DNA from: Sporosarcina luteola
Lineage (GTDB): Bacteria > Bacillota > Bacilli > Bacillales_A > Planococcaceae
Assembly: GCF_023715585.1 (NCBI RefSeq)
Contig: NZ_JAMBOK010000003.1
Location: 1-64,000 of the forward strand
Direction: 5' to 3'
DNA: 64,000 nt
In this document: positions 47,746 through 56,815 of the stretch, one piece after another
Layout of the letters: every line of letters begins with the position of its first letter
Position numbering within the stretch: the stretch's first letter is position 1
The notes under the pieces: model-generated
Database searches by the model: none
What the model was told of the DNA's origin: nothing
The model's input: the letters and a program-made list of their open reading frames with translations, nothing else
Position numbers and translations under genes: made by a program

Positions 47746-48390
47746 TTAACAGCCATCAATACCGCACGCCATACCTTCGGGGAAGTCGGGCGTTTGTTTG
47801 CGGATCTCCTGATCGATGATTTGTTCAAGTGTTTCCTTGGAATGAATGCCTGCAAACTTCGTGTTGCCAATGACAAAAGTTGGCACCGAAGTGATATTTA
47901 CTTCTTCGTATGCGTGTCGAAGTGCTTCTTGATGGACTTCTTTGTATTTTCTCGTTTCTAATGCTTCGCGGTATTCTTTTTCATCTAATCCGAGTTCACC
48001 GGCTAACCGGGTCAACACGTCGATTTTGCCAATGTCTTGTTCTTCCTGGAAGAAAGCCCGGAGCATCCGATCATTGTATTCAATGCCTTTGCCTTTTTCC
48101 TTGGCATATTGATAACCTTCGAATGCCAAGTGCGTATATGGTTGAGGGGATACTTTTGGAAGGACGATATGAACGCCCAACCGTTCAGCCATCGGATAGA
48201 CGCCCTGTTTCCATGTATTCTGCAAATAATGACCCTCGGGCTTTAAGGTTTCATTTGGATACGGACGCAACTCAAACGGCATCCATTCAACTTCCACGTC
48301 TTTTCCTTGGATTGCGTCTAGTAACGGTTTTTCCGCGAGTAGACAAAATGGACATACATAATCGGAATATACCTTTATTTTTACTGTCAT
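47746..48390 (-). CDS. DsbA family oxidoreductase (FrnE-like)
   Basis: 214 residues, thioredoxin fold with active site DYVCPFC (CPFC) at about residues 10-16 and the cis-Pro region ITSVPTFVIG. It belongs to the cytosolic 2-hydroxychromene isomerase/FrnE-type DsbA group rather than secreted DsbA, as it has no signal. Start ATG 48390 follows AAGGAGG. The tail ends with two Cys (ACGIDGC), seen in some relatives. Confidence 0.87.
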   Translation of the reverse strand: MTVKIKVYSDYVCPFCLLAEKPLLDAIQGKDVEVEWMPFELRPYPNETLKPEGHYLQNTWKQGVYPMAERLGVHIVLPKVSPQPYTHLAFEGYQYAKEKGKGIEYNDRMLRAFFQEEQDIGKIDVLTRLAGELGLDEKEYREALETRKYKEVHQEALRHAYEEVNITSVPTFVIGNTKFAGIHSKETLEQIIDQEIRKQTPDFPEGMACGIDGC

Positions 48391-48481
48391 CGTTACGACC
48401 TCCTTATTCCCTGTGGGGATATACAATTTCAGCTTACCATAAAGATATTTGGCTTTCTCCGAATGCAGCTTGCGCATGAAT

Positions 48482-48522
48482 AAAGCCCTTGAAAACTCCA
48501 ATTAGAGTTTACAAGGGCTTTA
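48482..48522 (-). terminator. terminator of the acidic repeat protein gene
   Basis: AAAGCCCTTG ... CAAGGGCTTT with inner AAACTC/GAGTTT pairing, about 110 bases after the stop at 48633 in minus-strand sense. The T tract is short (CTTTATTC). Confidence 0.6.
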
Positions 48523-48632
48523 TTGTTTATCAAAATTTAATTTGATTAACCGTAAGGCATACGGTTCAGTGCAGGGAATGATACCATTTCCTGTTGTGTA
48601 TTTACATATTCAGTTGTATTTTTGTTGCTATC

Positions 48633-50621
48633 TTACTTTTTAAGCAATCCGAAGAATGAGCTGTAAGCTGTGACAACTTGGTTGTAATATCCGACTAGCT
48701 TGTCCCAAACCGTTGTTTTAACAGCATCTGTAGCTGGTTGCTCAGTAACTACTTCGTCTTCAACTACGTCTTCGCCTTCAACTACGTCTTCACCTTCAAC
48801 AGCGTCTTCACCTTCAACAGCGTCTTCACCTTCAACAGCGTCGTCGCCTTCAACTACGTCTTCGCCTTCAACAGCGTCTTCGCCTTCAACAGCGTCTTCG
48901 CCTTCAACAGCGTCATCGCCTTCAACAGCGTCGTCGCCTTCAACAGCGTCATCGCCTTCAACAGCGTCATCGCCTTCAACAGCGTCATCGCCTTCAACAG
49001 CGTCATCGCCTTCAACAGCGTCTTCGCCTTCAACTACATCTTCACCTTCAACAGCGTCATCGCCTTCAACAGCGTCATCGCCTTCAACAGCGTCATCGCC
49101 TTCAACAGCGTCGTCGCCTTCAACTACGTCTTCACCTTCAACAGCATCTTCACCTTCAACAGCGTCATCGCCTTCAACAGCGTCGTCGCCTTCAACAGCG
49201 TCATCGCCTTCAACAGCGTCGTCGCCAGCAGGTAATTCTACTACATCTTCGACTTCAGCAGGTAATTCTGCCTCTTCACCTGGCAAGACAATTCCGAGGT
49301 GATCTTGGATTGCAAGGTTGTAGTAATCAAGTAAACTTACATAATTTTGTAAGATAGATTTATACTCATTTATTTGCTCATCTGTTATAATTGAATCGGC
49401 TTGGTCAGTTGACGTTGTATCTTCATTGATATTCTCGTCAGCTGGCTTTTCTGTTTCTTCAGCATCTTCTTCAACTGGTGCGTCTGTAGCATCATCTTCA
49501 TTTACAGGTGCTTCATTAGAGTCTTCTTCGTCAGCTGGAGTTTCTTCAGCCGGAGCTTCTTCGTCAGCTGGAGTTTCTTCAGCCGGAGCTTCTTCGTCAG
49601 CTGGAGTTTCTTCAACTACGTCTTCGTCAGCCGGAGTTTCTTCAACTACCTCTTCATCAGCAGGTGTTTCAGCGTCTACTTCTTCCTCAGCCGGTACTTC
49701 AGCATCTGCTTCTTCGTCAGCAGGTGTTTCAGCATCTGCTTCTTCGTCAGCAGGTACTTCAGCGTCTACTTCTTCCTCAGCCGGTACTTCAGCATCTGCT
49801 TCTTCGTCAGCAGGTGTTTCAGCATCTGCTTCTTCGTCAGCAGGTACTTCAGCATCTGCTTCTTCGTCAGCAGGTGTTTCAGCATCTGCTTCTTCATCAG
49901 CAGGTGTTTCAGCGTCTACTTCTTCCTCAGCCGGTACTTCAGCATCTGCTTCTTCGTCAGCCGGTACTTCAGCGTCTACTTCTTCATCAGCCGGTACTTC
50001 AGCATCTGCTTCTTCGTCAGCCGGTACTTCAGCATCTGCTTCTTCGTCAGCAGGTACTTCAGCATCTGCTTCTTCGTCAGCCGGTACTTCAGTGTCTACT
50101 TCTTCATCAGCCGGTACTTCAGCATCTGCTTCTTCGTCAGCAGGTACTTCAGCGTCTACTTCTTCATCAGCAGGTACTTCAGCGTCTACTTCTTCATCAG
50201 CAGGTACTTCAGCGTCTACTTCTTCATCAGCAGGTACTTCAGCATCTACGTCTTCGTCAGCTGGTGCGTCTGTATCTTCTTCATTTACAGGTGCATCTGT
50301 ATCTTCGTCTTCGTTATTAGGTGTGTCTGTGCCATCTTCATCTGTTGTATCATCCGAATCATCTTCACCTGGTTCTGCAGCTACAAAGTTTTTATTAGCA
50401 ATTGTGCGCATGAATTGTCCTTTTTCAGGTGAACCCGGAATGCTTTTTGCATAATAGGAAACTTTTTCACCATGGTTTTTGAACTCTTTTTCACCATTTT
50501 CAGCTGCTAAAGCTGAACCACCAGCTCCAAAAATAGCTGCAGTTAGCATTGATGTCGACATGACAAACGGTAAAATTTTCTTTTTCGTGTTCTTCTCATT
50601 ACGATTCATTTCATTAACCAA
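48633..50621 (-). CDS. secreted, highly acidic two-repeat protein
   Basis: 662 residues. An N-terminal signal peptide is visible (KKKILPFVMSTSMLTAAIFGAGGSALA, cleavage near residue 40). Then follows a Glu/Asp/Pro/Ala region of about two dozen 10-residue repeats (VDAEVPADEE and variants), a short unique part (INEYKSILQNYVSLLDYYNLAIQDHLG), about 26 copies of the hexapeptide VEGDDA/VEGEDA, and a C-terminal VWDKLVGYYNQVVTAYSSFFGLLKK. No LPXTG or SLH motif is seen. Function unknown; calcium binding or matrix roles are possible. The start is uncertain: TTG 50621 is 11 bases after GGGAG; ATG 50609 is the alternative. Confidence 0.75.
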   Translation of the reverse strand: MVNEMNRNEKNTKKKILPFVMSTSMLTAAIFGAGGSALAAENGEKEFKNHGEKVSYYAKSIPGSPEKGQFMRTIANKNFVAAEPGEDDSDDTTDEDGTDTPNNEDEDTDAPVNEEDTDAPADEDVDAEVPADEEVDAEVPADEEVDAEVPADEEVDAEVPADEEADAEVPADEEVDTEVPADEEADAEVPADEEADAEVPADEEADAEVPADEEVDAEVPADEEADAEVPAEEEVDAETPADEEADAETPADEEADAEVPADEEADAETPADEEADAEVPAEEEVDAEVPADEEADAETPADEEADAEVPAEEEVDAETPADEEVVEETPADEDVVEETPADEEAPAEETPADEEAPAEETPADEEDSNEAPVNEDDATDAPVEEDAEETEKPADENINEDTTSTDQADSIITDEQINEYKSILQNYVSLLDYYNLAIQDHLGIVLPGEEAELPAEVEDVVELPAGDDAVEGDDAVEGDDAVEGDDAVEGEDAVEGEDVVEGDDAVEGDDAVEGDDAVEGDDAVEGEDVVEGEDAVEGDDAVEGDDAVEGDDAVEGDDAVEGDDAVEGDDAVEGEDAVEGEDAVEGEDVVEGDDAVEGEDAVEGEDAVEGEDVVEGEDVVEDEVVTEQPATDAVKTTVWDKLVGYYNQVVTAYSSFFGLLKK
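48755..49232. repeat. 18-bp coding tandem repeat (hexapeptide array)
   Basis: Plus-strand unit is CTTCAACAGCGTCATCGC with TCTTCGC/TCGTCGC variants; it encodes VEGDDA/VEGEDA on the minus strand. Near-identical units make the array prone to slippage and recombination. Confidence 0.9.
49650..50260. repeat. 30-bp coding tandem repeat (decapeptide array)
   Basis: Plus-strand units contain TCTTCGTCAGCAGGTACTTC followed by AGCATCTGCT or AGCGTCTACT; they encode EADAEVPADE-type decapeptides on the minus strand. Variant units (ACTTC/GTTTC) are interspersed, suggesting past unequal exchange. Confidence 0.9.
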
Positions 50622-51118
50622 GAATGATCAAACTCCCTTTTTAAAAATTTTTTTACCCAACTACCAGATCAGTGAAGCGAAATAACACTCAGTTTAGTAA
50701 GTTGTTACGTTCATCCGCCTCCTTCTCAAGATTAGAGCGCTTTTTTACTATCCACCGTAACGTTTCACTTGGATAGTTTTGCAGTGCCTCATCTGCACAT
50801 TACCAACAATACCAAAAGTAAATAACAGTGGTGTAACAACCAAATAACATATATTCGTGGAAATATTAACCTCTGTAACAATGAAAAATGCATTAATACA
50901 CCAAAAAGAGGATGAACACTAATCGATTCGTCCCTCATAACCCATTTATTGCCAATTAATTAAATGCGGCAATCATGCTCTCCGTAGCCCTCCCATTACT
51001 TTATTAACACGAATAATGAATGGTCTGAATGGTCTAAAGTTATTTGTTACTAAGTATTACATAGACCTTGCAGTGCTAGTAATCTATGTTATAGTGTAGT
51101 AGAAAACTGAAAAGAGTT
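50622..51118. other. 500-base gap between repeat-protein gene and TPP riboswitch
   Basis: No gene seen. An 8-bp inverted repeat ACTATCCA ... TGGATAGT (50747-50777) lies in what would be the 5' leader of the repeat-protein gene, next to a GAAGGAGGCGGATGAACG stretch on the minus strand. This could be a structured leader, but I cannot match it to a known riboswitch class. The rest is AT-rich. Confidence 0.5.
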
Positions 51119-51120
51119 AA

Positions 51121-51211
51121 CCACTGGGGGAGTCTTTGTGAAAGACTGAGACGTGTATTGATATGCGGACCCTTCGAACCTGATCTGGCTCATACCAGCG
51201 TAGGGAAGTGG
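51121..51211 (+). ncRNA. TPP riboswitch (THI element)
   Basis: Terminal stem CCACT/AGTGG encloses GGGGGAGTC, the conserved CTGAGA, ACCCTTCGAACCTGATCTGG and ATACCAGCGTAGGGAAGTG, the hallmark thiamine pyrophosphate aptamer. It controls the tenA-thiM-thiD-thiE-thiW operon. Confidence 0.97.
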
Positions 51212-51250
51212 GTCGCACGTCTTCCAAAGGTTATCTTACGCCGATATGCG

Positions 51251-51292
51251 AGCCGCTTCTTCAACGATTGTGTTGAGTGAAGCGGCTTTTTT
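51251..51292 (+). terminator. TPP riboswitch expression platform terminator
   Basis: AGCCGCTTC-TTCAAC ... GTTGA-GTGAAGCGGCT followed by TTTTTT, 40 bases after the aptamer and 33 bases before tenA. Confidence 0.9.
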
Positions 51293-51324
51293 GGTTTTCC
51301 AAAACTTGTAGAGGAGTGGTTGGA

Positions 51325-52008
51325 ATGACGTTTTGTGAAGAGGTACGCAAAGAATGCAACGATGTGTGGGAGGCGAGCTTCCGTCATCCGTTCATCGCTG
51401 CGCTTGCTGACGGGACTTTGCCGGAAGATGTGTTCAAGCAGTATGTCCTGCAAGACTCGTACTATCTAAAGCATTTTGCGAAAGTGCATGCAATGGCGGC
51501 CGTGCAGGCTACGGATTTATTGACGGTGCAGCGGTTTGCGCAGCATGCGGATGGAACATGCGGTGCGGAGATTTCATTGCATGAAGGCTTCTTCGGAATG
51601 CTGGGGGTTACGGATGAAGACATTCAGAACTTTGAGCCCGCGCCGACAGCGTATGCGTACACATCGCATTTATACCGGGCAGCGTTGGAGGGGGACCTGG
51701 CCGCGACGTTGTCCGCATTGCTGCCATGTTATTGGTTATATTACGAAATCGGCGAACGATTGAAGGGTGCAAAACCGGATCACCCGATTTACGACAAATG
51801 GATTGCTACGTACAGTTCCGAATGGTTCGAACAGGCAACCCATGAACAGATCGACCGTTTGAATAAATTGACGGAAAGTCTTTCGGATAAAAGGCGCGAA
51901 CAATTGAAAGCCCATTTCATAAAAAGCGTCCATTATGAATTGCAGTTTTGGGATATGGCATGGACGCAGCAATCATGGTCTCTTGAAACAAGCGAGGTGC
52001 ATGTATAA
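51325..52008 (+). CDS. tenA: aminopyrimidine aminohydrolase / thiaminase II TenA
   Basis: 227 residues of the TenA helical fold: HPFIAALADGTLPEDVFKQYVLQDSYYLKHFAKV near the start, a catalytic-type Cys in ALLPCYWLYYEIGERL (about 135) and YSSEWFEQATHEQID. It salvages aminopyrimidines from degraded thiamine. ATG 51325 follows GAGGAG and gives the family N terminus (MTFCEEVRKEC). First gene behind the TPP riboswitch; it abuts thiM directly. Confidence 0.95.
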   Translation: MTFCEEVRKECNDVWEASFRHPFIAALADGTLPEDVFKQYVLQDSYYLKHFAKVHAMAAVQATDLLTVQRFAQHADGTCGAEISLHEGFFGMLGVTDEDIQNFEPAPTAYAYTSHLYRAALEGDLAATLSALLPCYWLYYEIGERLKGAKPDHPIYDKWIATYSSEWFEQATHEQIDRLNKLTESLSDKRREQLKAHFIKSVHYELQFWDMAWTQQSWSLETSEVHV

Positions 52009-52815
52009 ATGGCTCAACCTTCATTGCTGCAAGAGCTGCGTACGCAAAACCCGTTAGTCCATTGCATCACCAATATTGTCGTCGCAAACTTTCAAGCGAA
52101 CGGCCTGCTGGCATTGGGCGCTTCTCCGATCATGGCGGATGCTATCGAGGAGGCGGCGGAAGTAGCCGCCGTTTCCTCCTGTACATTGCTAAACATCGGG
52201 ACGCTGGATCCTTCAGCTGTTGAATCAATGATCGCTGCCGGAAAAGTTTCTTCTATTAAAGGGCGCCCACTCGTATTGGATCCGGTCGGAGCTGGGGCGA
52301 CCGCTTTCCGAAAACAGACGGTTACGAGACTTCTGGAGGAATTGGACATTACGCTCATCCGCGGAAATGCCGGTGAGATTGCGTCGATTGCGGGCGTTGA
52401 ATGGGAAGCGAAAGGGGTCGATGCAGGGGCTGGCTCGGCAAATATTGAGGAGGCGGCGAGAGACGTGGCCCGCCGACATCATTGCCTAGTCGCTGTTACC
52501 GGTGAGACTGACATCGTGACGGATGGTGATAGAATTATCCGCATTACAGGAGGGCATCCGCTCATGAGTAAAATCACGGGAATGGGCTGCCTGTTAAGCG
52601 CAGTTTCCGCCGCTTTCCTGTCTGTTGGTACGAGTTCCCCGATTGACGCAGTTGCTTACAGTCTCGCCTTTTACAAACGAGCGGGTGAATTGGCAGCTGA
52701 ACTAGCTTCCGGTCCAGGGGATTTTGCGGTTTATTTCCTAAACGCACTACATCAAATGGACGACGAAGCAATCGATATCGATAAATTCATTATTGAAGAG
52801 GGGGTTGCCAAATGA
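52009..52815 (+). CDS. thiM: hydroxyethylthiazole kinase ThiM
   Basis: 268 residues. [48 protein letters not shown] and TGMGCLLSA are ThiM motifs. It phosphorylates hydroxyethylthiazole for thiamine salvage. The frame overlaps thiD by 4 bases. Confidence 0.96.
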   Translation: MAQPSLLQELRTQNPLVHCITNIVVANFQANGLLALGASPIMADAIEEAAEVAAVSSCTLLNIGTLDPSAVESMIAAGKVSSIKGRPLVLDPVGAGATAFRKQTVTRLLEELDITLIRGNAGEIASIAGVEWEAKGVDAGAGSANIEEAARDVARRHHCLVAVTGETDIVTDGDRIIRITGGHPLMSKITGMGCLLSAVSAAFLSVGTSSPIDAVAYSLAFYKRAGELAAELASGPGDFAVYFLNALHQMDDEAIDIDKFIIEEGVAK

Positions 52816-53651
52816 CTTTTGTTGCGCTCACGATTGCCGGTTCCGACAGTGGCGGCGGGGCAGGGATCCAGGCAGATCTGAAGACTTTCCAAGAGCTCGG
52901 CACGTTCGGCACATCTGCATTGACGGCAATTACTGCACAGAATACGCTTGGCGTTCATGCGGTTCAACCGATTGAGACGGACATCGTCATGGCGCAGATT
53001 GATGCAGTGGTGAATGATTTCACGGTTGGCGCTGCGAAAACGGGAATGCTCTTTTCAGCGGAAATTATCGAGGCGGTCGCTGAAACATTGAGCCGTCATG
53101 AAAGGATCCCTTTGGTAGTCGATCCCGTAATGATTGCGAAAGGCGGCGAATCTCTTCTTCAGGAGGCAGCGATTGAGGCCTTGAAAGAGCGTCTCATTCC
53201 AGTAGCGGCTCTTCTGACGCCCAATATACCTGAAGCGGAAGTGTTGACGGGGATATCGATTGTGTCATTGAAGGATATGGAGAATGCCGCGAATCAATTG
53301 CTTCAAATGGGAGCGGGGGCTGTTCTGCTGAAAGGGGGGCATCGCGTGGATACCCCTGACGCGGAAGATTTATTCTTGTCCGCGGATGGCGAGTGTTTTC
53401 TATTAAGGAGCAAGCGGATCAAAACAAAAGATACACATGGCACGGGCTGTACATTTGCTGCTGCCATTACGGCGGAGCTAGCGAAAGGTGCACCGTTGCG
53501 TGACGCGGTCGTTACCGCAAAACATTTTATCCATGCGGCGATTGAAGATGGGCTCTATCTCGGGAATGGACACGGGCCGACAAACCATGCGGCATTACGG
53601 AATCGGGGCAATGTGGAAGGGAAGGATGTTGAATTGATTGGAAAACGTTGA
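52812..53651 (+). CDS. thiD: hydroxymethylpyrimidine/phosphomethylpyrimidine kinase ThiD
   Basis: 279 residues. [39 protein letters not shown] and late [20 protein letters not shown], the ribokinase-fold ThiD signature with the catalytic GTGC loop. It makes HMP pyrophosphate for ThiE. It overlaps both neighbours. Confidence 0.96.
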   Translation: MTFVALTIAGSDSGGGAGIQADLKTFQELGTFGTSALTAITAQNTLGVHAVQPIETDIVMAQIDAVVNDFTVGAAKTGMLFSAEIIEAVAETLSRHERIPLVVDPVMIAKGGESLLQEAAIEALKERLIPVAALLTPNIPEAEVLTGISIVSLKDMENAANQLLQMGAGAVLLKGGHRVDTPDAEDLFLSADGECFLLRSKRIKTKDTHGTGCTFAAAITAELAKGAPLRDAVVTAKHFIHAAIEDGLYLGNGHGPTNHAALRNRGNVEGKDVELIGKR

Positions 53652-54297
53652 TGTTACGCTGTATTTCATTATGGGATCGACGAATGCCGAGAAGCCGCTG
53701 TCCGTTCTGGAGGATGCGTTAAAAGGCGGGATCACTTGCTACCAGTTGCGGGAGAAGGGGGCGCATGCTCTCGTTGGAACGGAAAAGAAAGCATTTGCTG
53801 TGAGCTGTCAACGGCTGTGTGCGCAATATGGAGTACCGTTCATCGTTAATGATGATGTGGATCTTGCTGTTGAGATTGACGCGGACGGTGTCCATGTTGG
53901 CCAGGACGATGTTGAGGCGCGATTCGTCCGAAAAAGAATTGGAACTGAAAAGATTTTGGGCGTTTCCGTTCATACAGTTGAGGAAGCGACGAAGGCAATT
54001 GCGGATGGGGCGGATTATGTCGGCATGGGGCCTGTCTACCCGACGATGACGAAAGCTGATGCGAAGCCGGTTGCGGGTACAGCTGTAATCGAGGAAGTTA
54101 CGAAGGTGTATCCTTGCTTGCCTATTGTCGGAATCGGGGGCATTACGGCAGAAAATGCCGAGCCTGTCTTCCGGGCAGGGGCGAGCGGAATATCCGTCAT
54201 TTCAGCGATTGCTTCATCTGCTGATCCTGAACTTGCGGCGAGGCGGTTGGCGGAAGTGTCATTGAAATGGAGCCGGGAAAGGGAGTTGCTGCGGTGA
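53638..54297 (+). CDS. thiE: thiamine-phosphate synthase ThiE
   Basis: 219 residues. TCYQLREKG, FIVNDDVDLAVEIDADGVHVGQDD, GMGPVYPTMTKADA and VGIGGITAENA match ThiE. It joins HMP-PP and thiazole phosphate. Start TTG 53638, inside the 3' end of thiD and behind GAAGGAT, places the conserved YFIMGS strand at the right distance; there is no ATG before it. Confidence 0.94.
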   Translation: MENVDVTLYFIMGSTNAEKPLSVLEDALKGGITCYQLREKGAHALVGTEKKAFAVSCQRLCAQYGVPFIVNDDVDLAVEIDADGVHVGQDDVEARFVRKRIGTEKILGVSVHTVEEATKAIADGADYVGMGPVYPTMTKADAKPVAGTAVIEEVTKVYPCLPIVGIGGITAENAEPVFRAGASGISVISAIASSADPELAARRLAEVSLKWSRERELLR

Positions 54298-54788
54298 GTA
54301 CGCGGAAGCTTGTTCTGATGACCGTATTTACGGCGATTGCGGTGGCGGGATCTGCATTCGTCTCGTTTCCTGCGGGGATAGCTCGCGCTTACCCGATCCA
54401 GCACGCGGTCAATGTCATCGCAGCGATTCTGCTTGGACCGGTTCCTGCCGTCGTCATTGCCTTCATGGCAGGTTTGGTTCGGATATTGACAGGCACGGGA
54501 TCACTGCTCGCCTTTCCGGGAGGAATGATTGGCGCGGCGCTTGCAGGGCTGTTCTATAAGCAGTCGGGGAAGGCGTGGATGGCGGCACTCGGGGAAATCA
54601 TCGGTACAGGGGTCATTGCATCGCTCTTCGCGGTTCCGTATGCAGCTGTGCTGATGGGAACAACCGTCACCGCCTTCTTCTTCATGCCGCCATTCCTCGT
54701 CTCTAGCGTAAGCGGGGCGGTCATAGGGGTCGTCGTTGCGGTACGGCTGGAGGCAATGCCAGTGGGCAGAAGAATCCGGAGTTATTAG
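54294..54788 (+). CDS. thiW: ECF transporter S component ThiW (thiazole uptake)
   Basis: 164 residues, about five membrane helices. VSFPAGIARAYPIQHAVNVIAAILLGPVPAVVIAFMAGLVRILTGTGS is typical of ThiW. It is the substrate-binding component of an energy-coupling factor importer, probably for the thiazole moiety, and fits with thiM. The GTG start overlaps the thiE stop, with GGGAG 8 bases upstream. The ECF A/T components must be elsewhere. Confidence 0.9.
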   Translation: MSTRKLVLMTVFTAIAVAGSAFVSFPAGIARAYPIQHAVNVIAAILLGPVPAVVIAFMAGLVRILTGTGSLLAFPGGMIGAALAGLFYKQSGKAWMAALGEIIGTGVIASLFAVPYAAVLMGTTVTAFFFMPPFLVSSVSGAVIGVVVAVRLEAMPVGRRIRSY

Positions 54789-54808
54789 AATTGTTTTGGA
54801 GTTGTTTT

Positions 54809-54954
54809 GGTGCCTGTGCAACACACAATTCAGACTATGCACTACAATTGCATGAAATAAAAGGAGAAGCCGACCAAATCAAGATTTGGTCGGCTTCTAT
54901 CTGGATTTATATTCTTTTTGTTGAATTGTCATAAATGTGTGTTGCACAGGCACC
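54809..54954 (+). repeat. 146-bp palindromic intergenic element, copy 5
   Basis: Ends as in copy 1; stem GAAGCCGACC/GGTCGGCTTC. Starts 21 bases after the thiW stop. On the right it is followed by two CCCACACAATT units separated by GGCA (54953-54981), mirror images of the AATTGTGTGGG units left of copy 1. Confidence 0.92.
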
Positions 54955-55071
54955 CACACAATTGGCACCCACACAATTTAGAAGTTAGTAGTAAAAGCCA
55001 ATGCTCTTGTGAATACTATGTTTTGTTTTAGGGTAAATGAACAAAATAAGGATAAAGAGGGGAGCGTCGGT

Positions 55072-56010
55072 ATGGGTAGTGTCGGAACTGAAGGAAGCGA
55101 AAAGAGATTTCCTCATCTTATGGCAACGATGAAAGGTATCTCCCAAGTGCTTCTCATCGAGAATTGGGTGACAGGTCTACTTATTTTGGCTGCGATCTCG
55201 ATTACCTCCCTACAGCTTGGTTTGATCGCATTCCTTTCAGCGGCAATCGGCACGGTTTTTGGCTCGGTTGGCGGTGGGAATCCGTCGAGTGTTGAACGGG
55301 GGCTGTATGGATATAATCCGATGTTGACAGGCATGGCGCTCTTTCTGTATTTGGAAGGGCCGGCAAGTTGGCTGGTCGCTATATTCGGAGCGGTCATTGC
55401 GGCTGCGTTCACCGCATCTGTTATGAGGTTTCTGCAGCCTGCCGGTATGCCGACATTGACATTTCCGTATATCGTGACAACATGGCTGATCATGTTGTCG
55501 TCGTATAGATTTGAAACATTCGGATTGACGGAAGAGGTAGTGCCGCAGAGTTTATCGCACTGGAAGTTGGAGAGCGCCGGCGAGATTCATTGGTCCAGTG
55601 CTTTTCTAGATGGGGCCGGGCAGATTTTCTTTCTGCAAGGCATCGCTGCGGGCTTGCTGCTCTTTTTAGGAATTTTTATTGCGAATAGGAGGATGGGGGT
55701 TTATGCGCTCGCTGGGAATTTCATTGGAATGTTTACAGCCTACATACTTGGCGGCGAACATACACTCATTGATGCAGGGCTCTACGGCTATAATGCCATC
55801 TTGACGGCACTCGCTGTCGGAGTTGTTTTCCAGGCGGGGGGAACTCGGATTTCAGTATTCAGTGCAGTGATCGCGAGCGTTTTAACGGTTGTCATTATAG
55901 GCAGTGTCGATACCATACTGTTACCGTATGGATTACCGGCCTTGACAATGCCGTTCGCTTTGAGCACTTCAATTTTTATAGGTGCAAGGATGATGATGAG
56001 AAATGCTTAA
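55072..56010 (+). CDS. urea transporter (UT family)
   Basis: 312 residues with two homologous halves. Each half holds the UT signature: NPSSVERGLYGYNPMLTGMAL in the first and GGEHTLIDAGLYGYNAILTALAVG in the second. It forms a urea channel. Start ATG 55072 follows GAGGGGAG. No urease genes are in the window. The protein fits a ureolytic Sporosarcina-like host. Confidence 0.9.
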   Translation: MGSVGTEGSEKRFPHLMATMKGISQVLLIENWVTGLLILAAISITSLQLGLIAFLSAAIGTVFGSVGGGNPSSVERGLYGYNPMLTGMALFLYLEGPASWLVAIFGAVIAAAFTASVMRFLQPAGMPTLTFPYIVTTWLIMLSSYRFETFGLTEEVVPQSLSHWKLESAGEIHWSSAFLDGAGQIFFLQGIAAGLLLFLGIFIANRRMGVYALAGNFIGMFTAYILGGEHTLIDAGLYGYNAILTALAVGVVFQAGGTRISVFSAVIASVLTVVIIGSVDTILLPYGLPALTMPFALSTSIFIGARMMMRNA

Positions 56011-56107
56011 CAGGGCCTTGTTCCCATTTTCGTTTTTTGTGGATGAAGTAGTGTTGTTCCTCGCAGAGCGGGTATGTGGGTAATGAAGGACGATGGAGGA
56101 GGAGAGT

Positions 56108-56323
56108 GTGTTGGAACATATTCAAGTAAAGGAAATGTTTAAAGGGCAAGTTCACGAACATGTAAAATTCAGTGTGACCATTGACGGCAACGATTATCAA
56201 GGCTTGTATAATGAAGGAGAAATTAATTGGTTCCGTCCGCATCCTAGAGAACAATTGGCAGATCATCATGTCGAAAAGATCGAAGCGAAAGCCCACGAAA
56301 AGATACAGGAGTTCAAGGACTGA
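56108..56323 (+). CDS. small protein, YheE/DUF5342-like
   Basis: 71 residues (M)LEHIQVKEMFKGQVHEHVKFSVTIDGNDYQGLYNEGEINWFRPHP..., a small beta-rich domain followed by a charged helix. The YQGLYNEGEINW stretch resembles the YheE family of Bacilli (function unknown); the match is from memory and tentative. GTG 56108 is favoured by GGAGGAGGAG just upstream; ATG 56093 overlaps that site. Confidence 0.6.
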   Translation: MLEHIQVKEMFKGQVHEHVKFSVTIDGNDYQGLYNEGEINWFRPHPREQLADHHVEKIEAKAHEKIQEFKD

Positions 56324-56365
56324 TAGAGCACAGTACAATTAGATGAATTGTTTGGGAATTGTTTG

Positions 56366-56511
56366 GGTGCCTGTGCAGCACACAATTCAGATAATGCACT
56401 ACAGTTGCATAAATTAATTGGAGAAGCCAACCAAATCAATATTTGGTTGGCTTCTATCTGTATTAATATGAATATTGTTGAATTGTCATAAATGTGTGCT
56501 GCACAGGCACC
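56366..56511 (+). repeat. 146-bp palindromic intergenic element, copy 6
   Basis: Ends as in copy 1; stem GAAGCCAACC/GGTTGGCTTC. Starts 43 bases after the stop of the YheE-like gene, preceded by two AATTGTTTGGG units. Confidence 0.92.
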
Positions 56512-56662
56512 GTAGAAAGGCCCGATAACATTTTCAAGTAATTGAGAATCAAAGGATTGAAATAAAATGATGCTTCTTTGGAATGAAGAAGTGGTTGACG
56601 AGGATGAATAATTGATACGAAAGCTGGTATGTAAGGGTTTGTGGGAGAAGTAAGTGTATCTG

Positions 56663-56716
56663 TTGACAAACTTCGACATCTATATGATAATGAGTATGTA
56701 ATTAGAATTATTATAG
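56663..56716 (+). promoter_or_regulatory. ahpC promoter with PerR-type operator
   Basis: -35 TTGACA (56663-56668), 17-base spacer, -10 GATAAT (56686-56691). The box TTAGAATTATTATAG (56702-56716) matches the Per box TTATAATNATTATAA at 12 of 14 specified positions and lies just downstream of the expected start site. Peroxide-inducible expression is predicted. Confidence 0.75.
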
Positions 56717-56815
56717 TTAAGCGGTTGAGAACATAACATAATTCTTACTGCGGTTTAGGTTTTAATGAAATAACCTAGACTAACTATGAAAAATCACACT
56801 AGGAGGAATTTTTTT

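Noticed and set aside
48755..49232. Second CRISPR-like repeat array
   Set aside because: 18-base units are contiguous coding repeats without unique spacers.
48700..50454. Two long open frames on the plus strand opposite the acidic repeat protein
   Set aside because: They are produced by the tandem repeats (Ser/Thr/Ala-only translations), have no RBS, and the minus frame has a signal peptide and unique domains.
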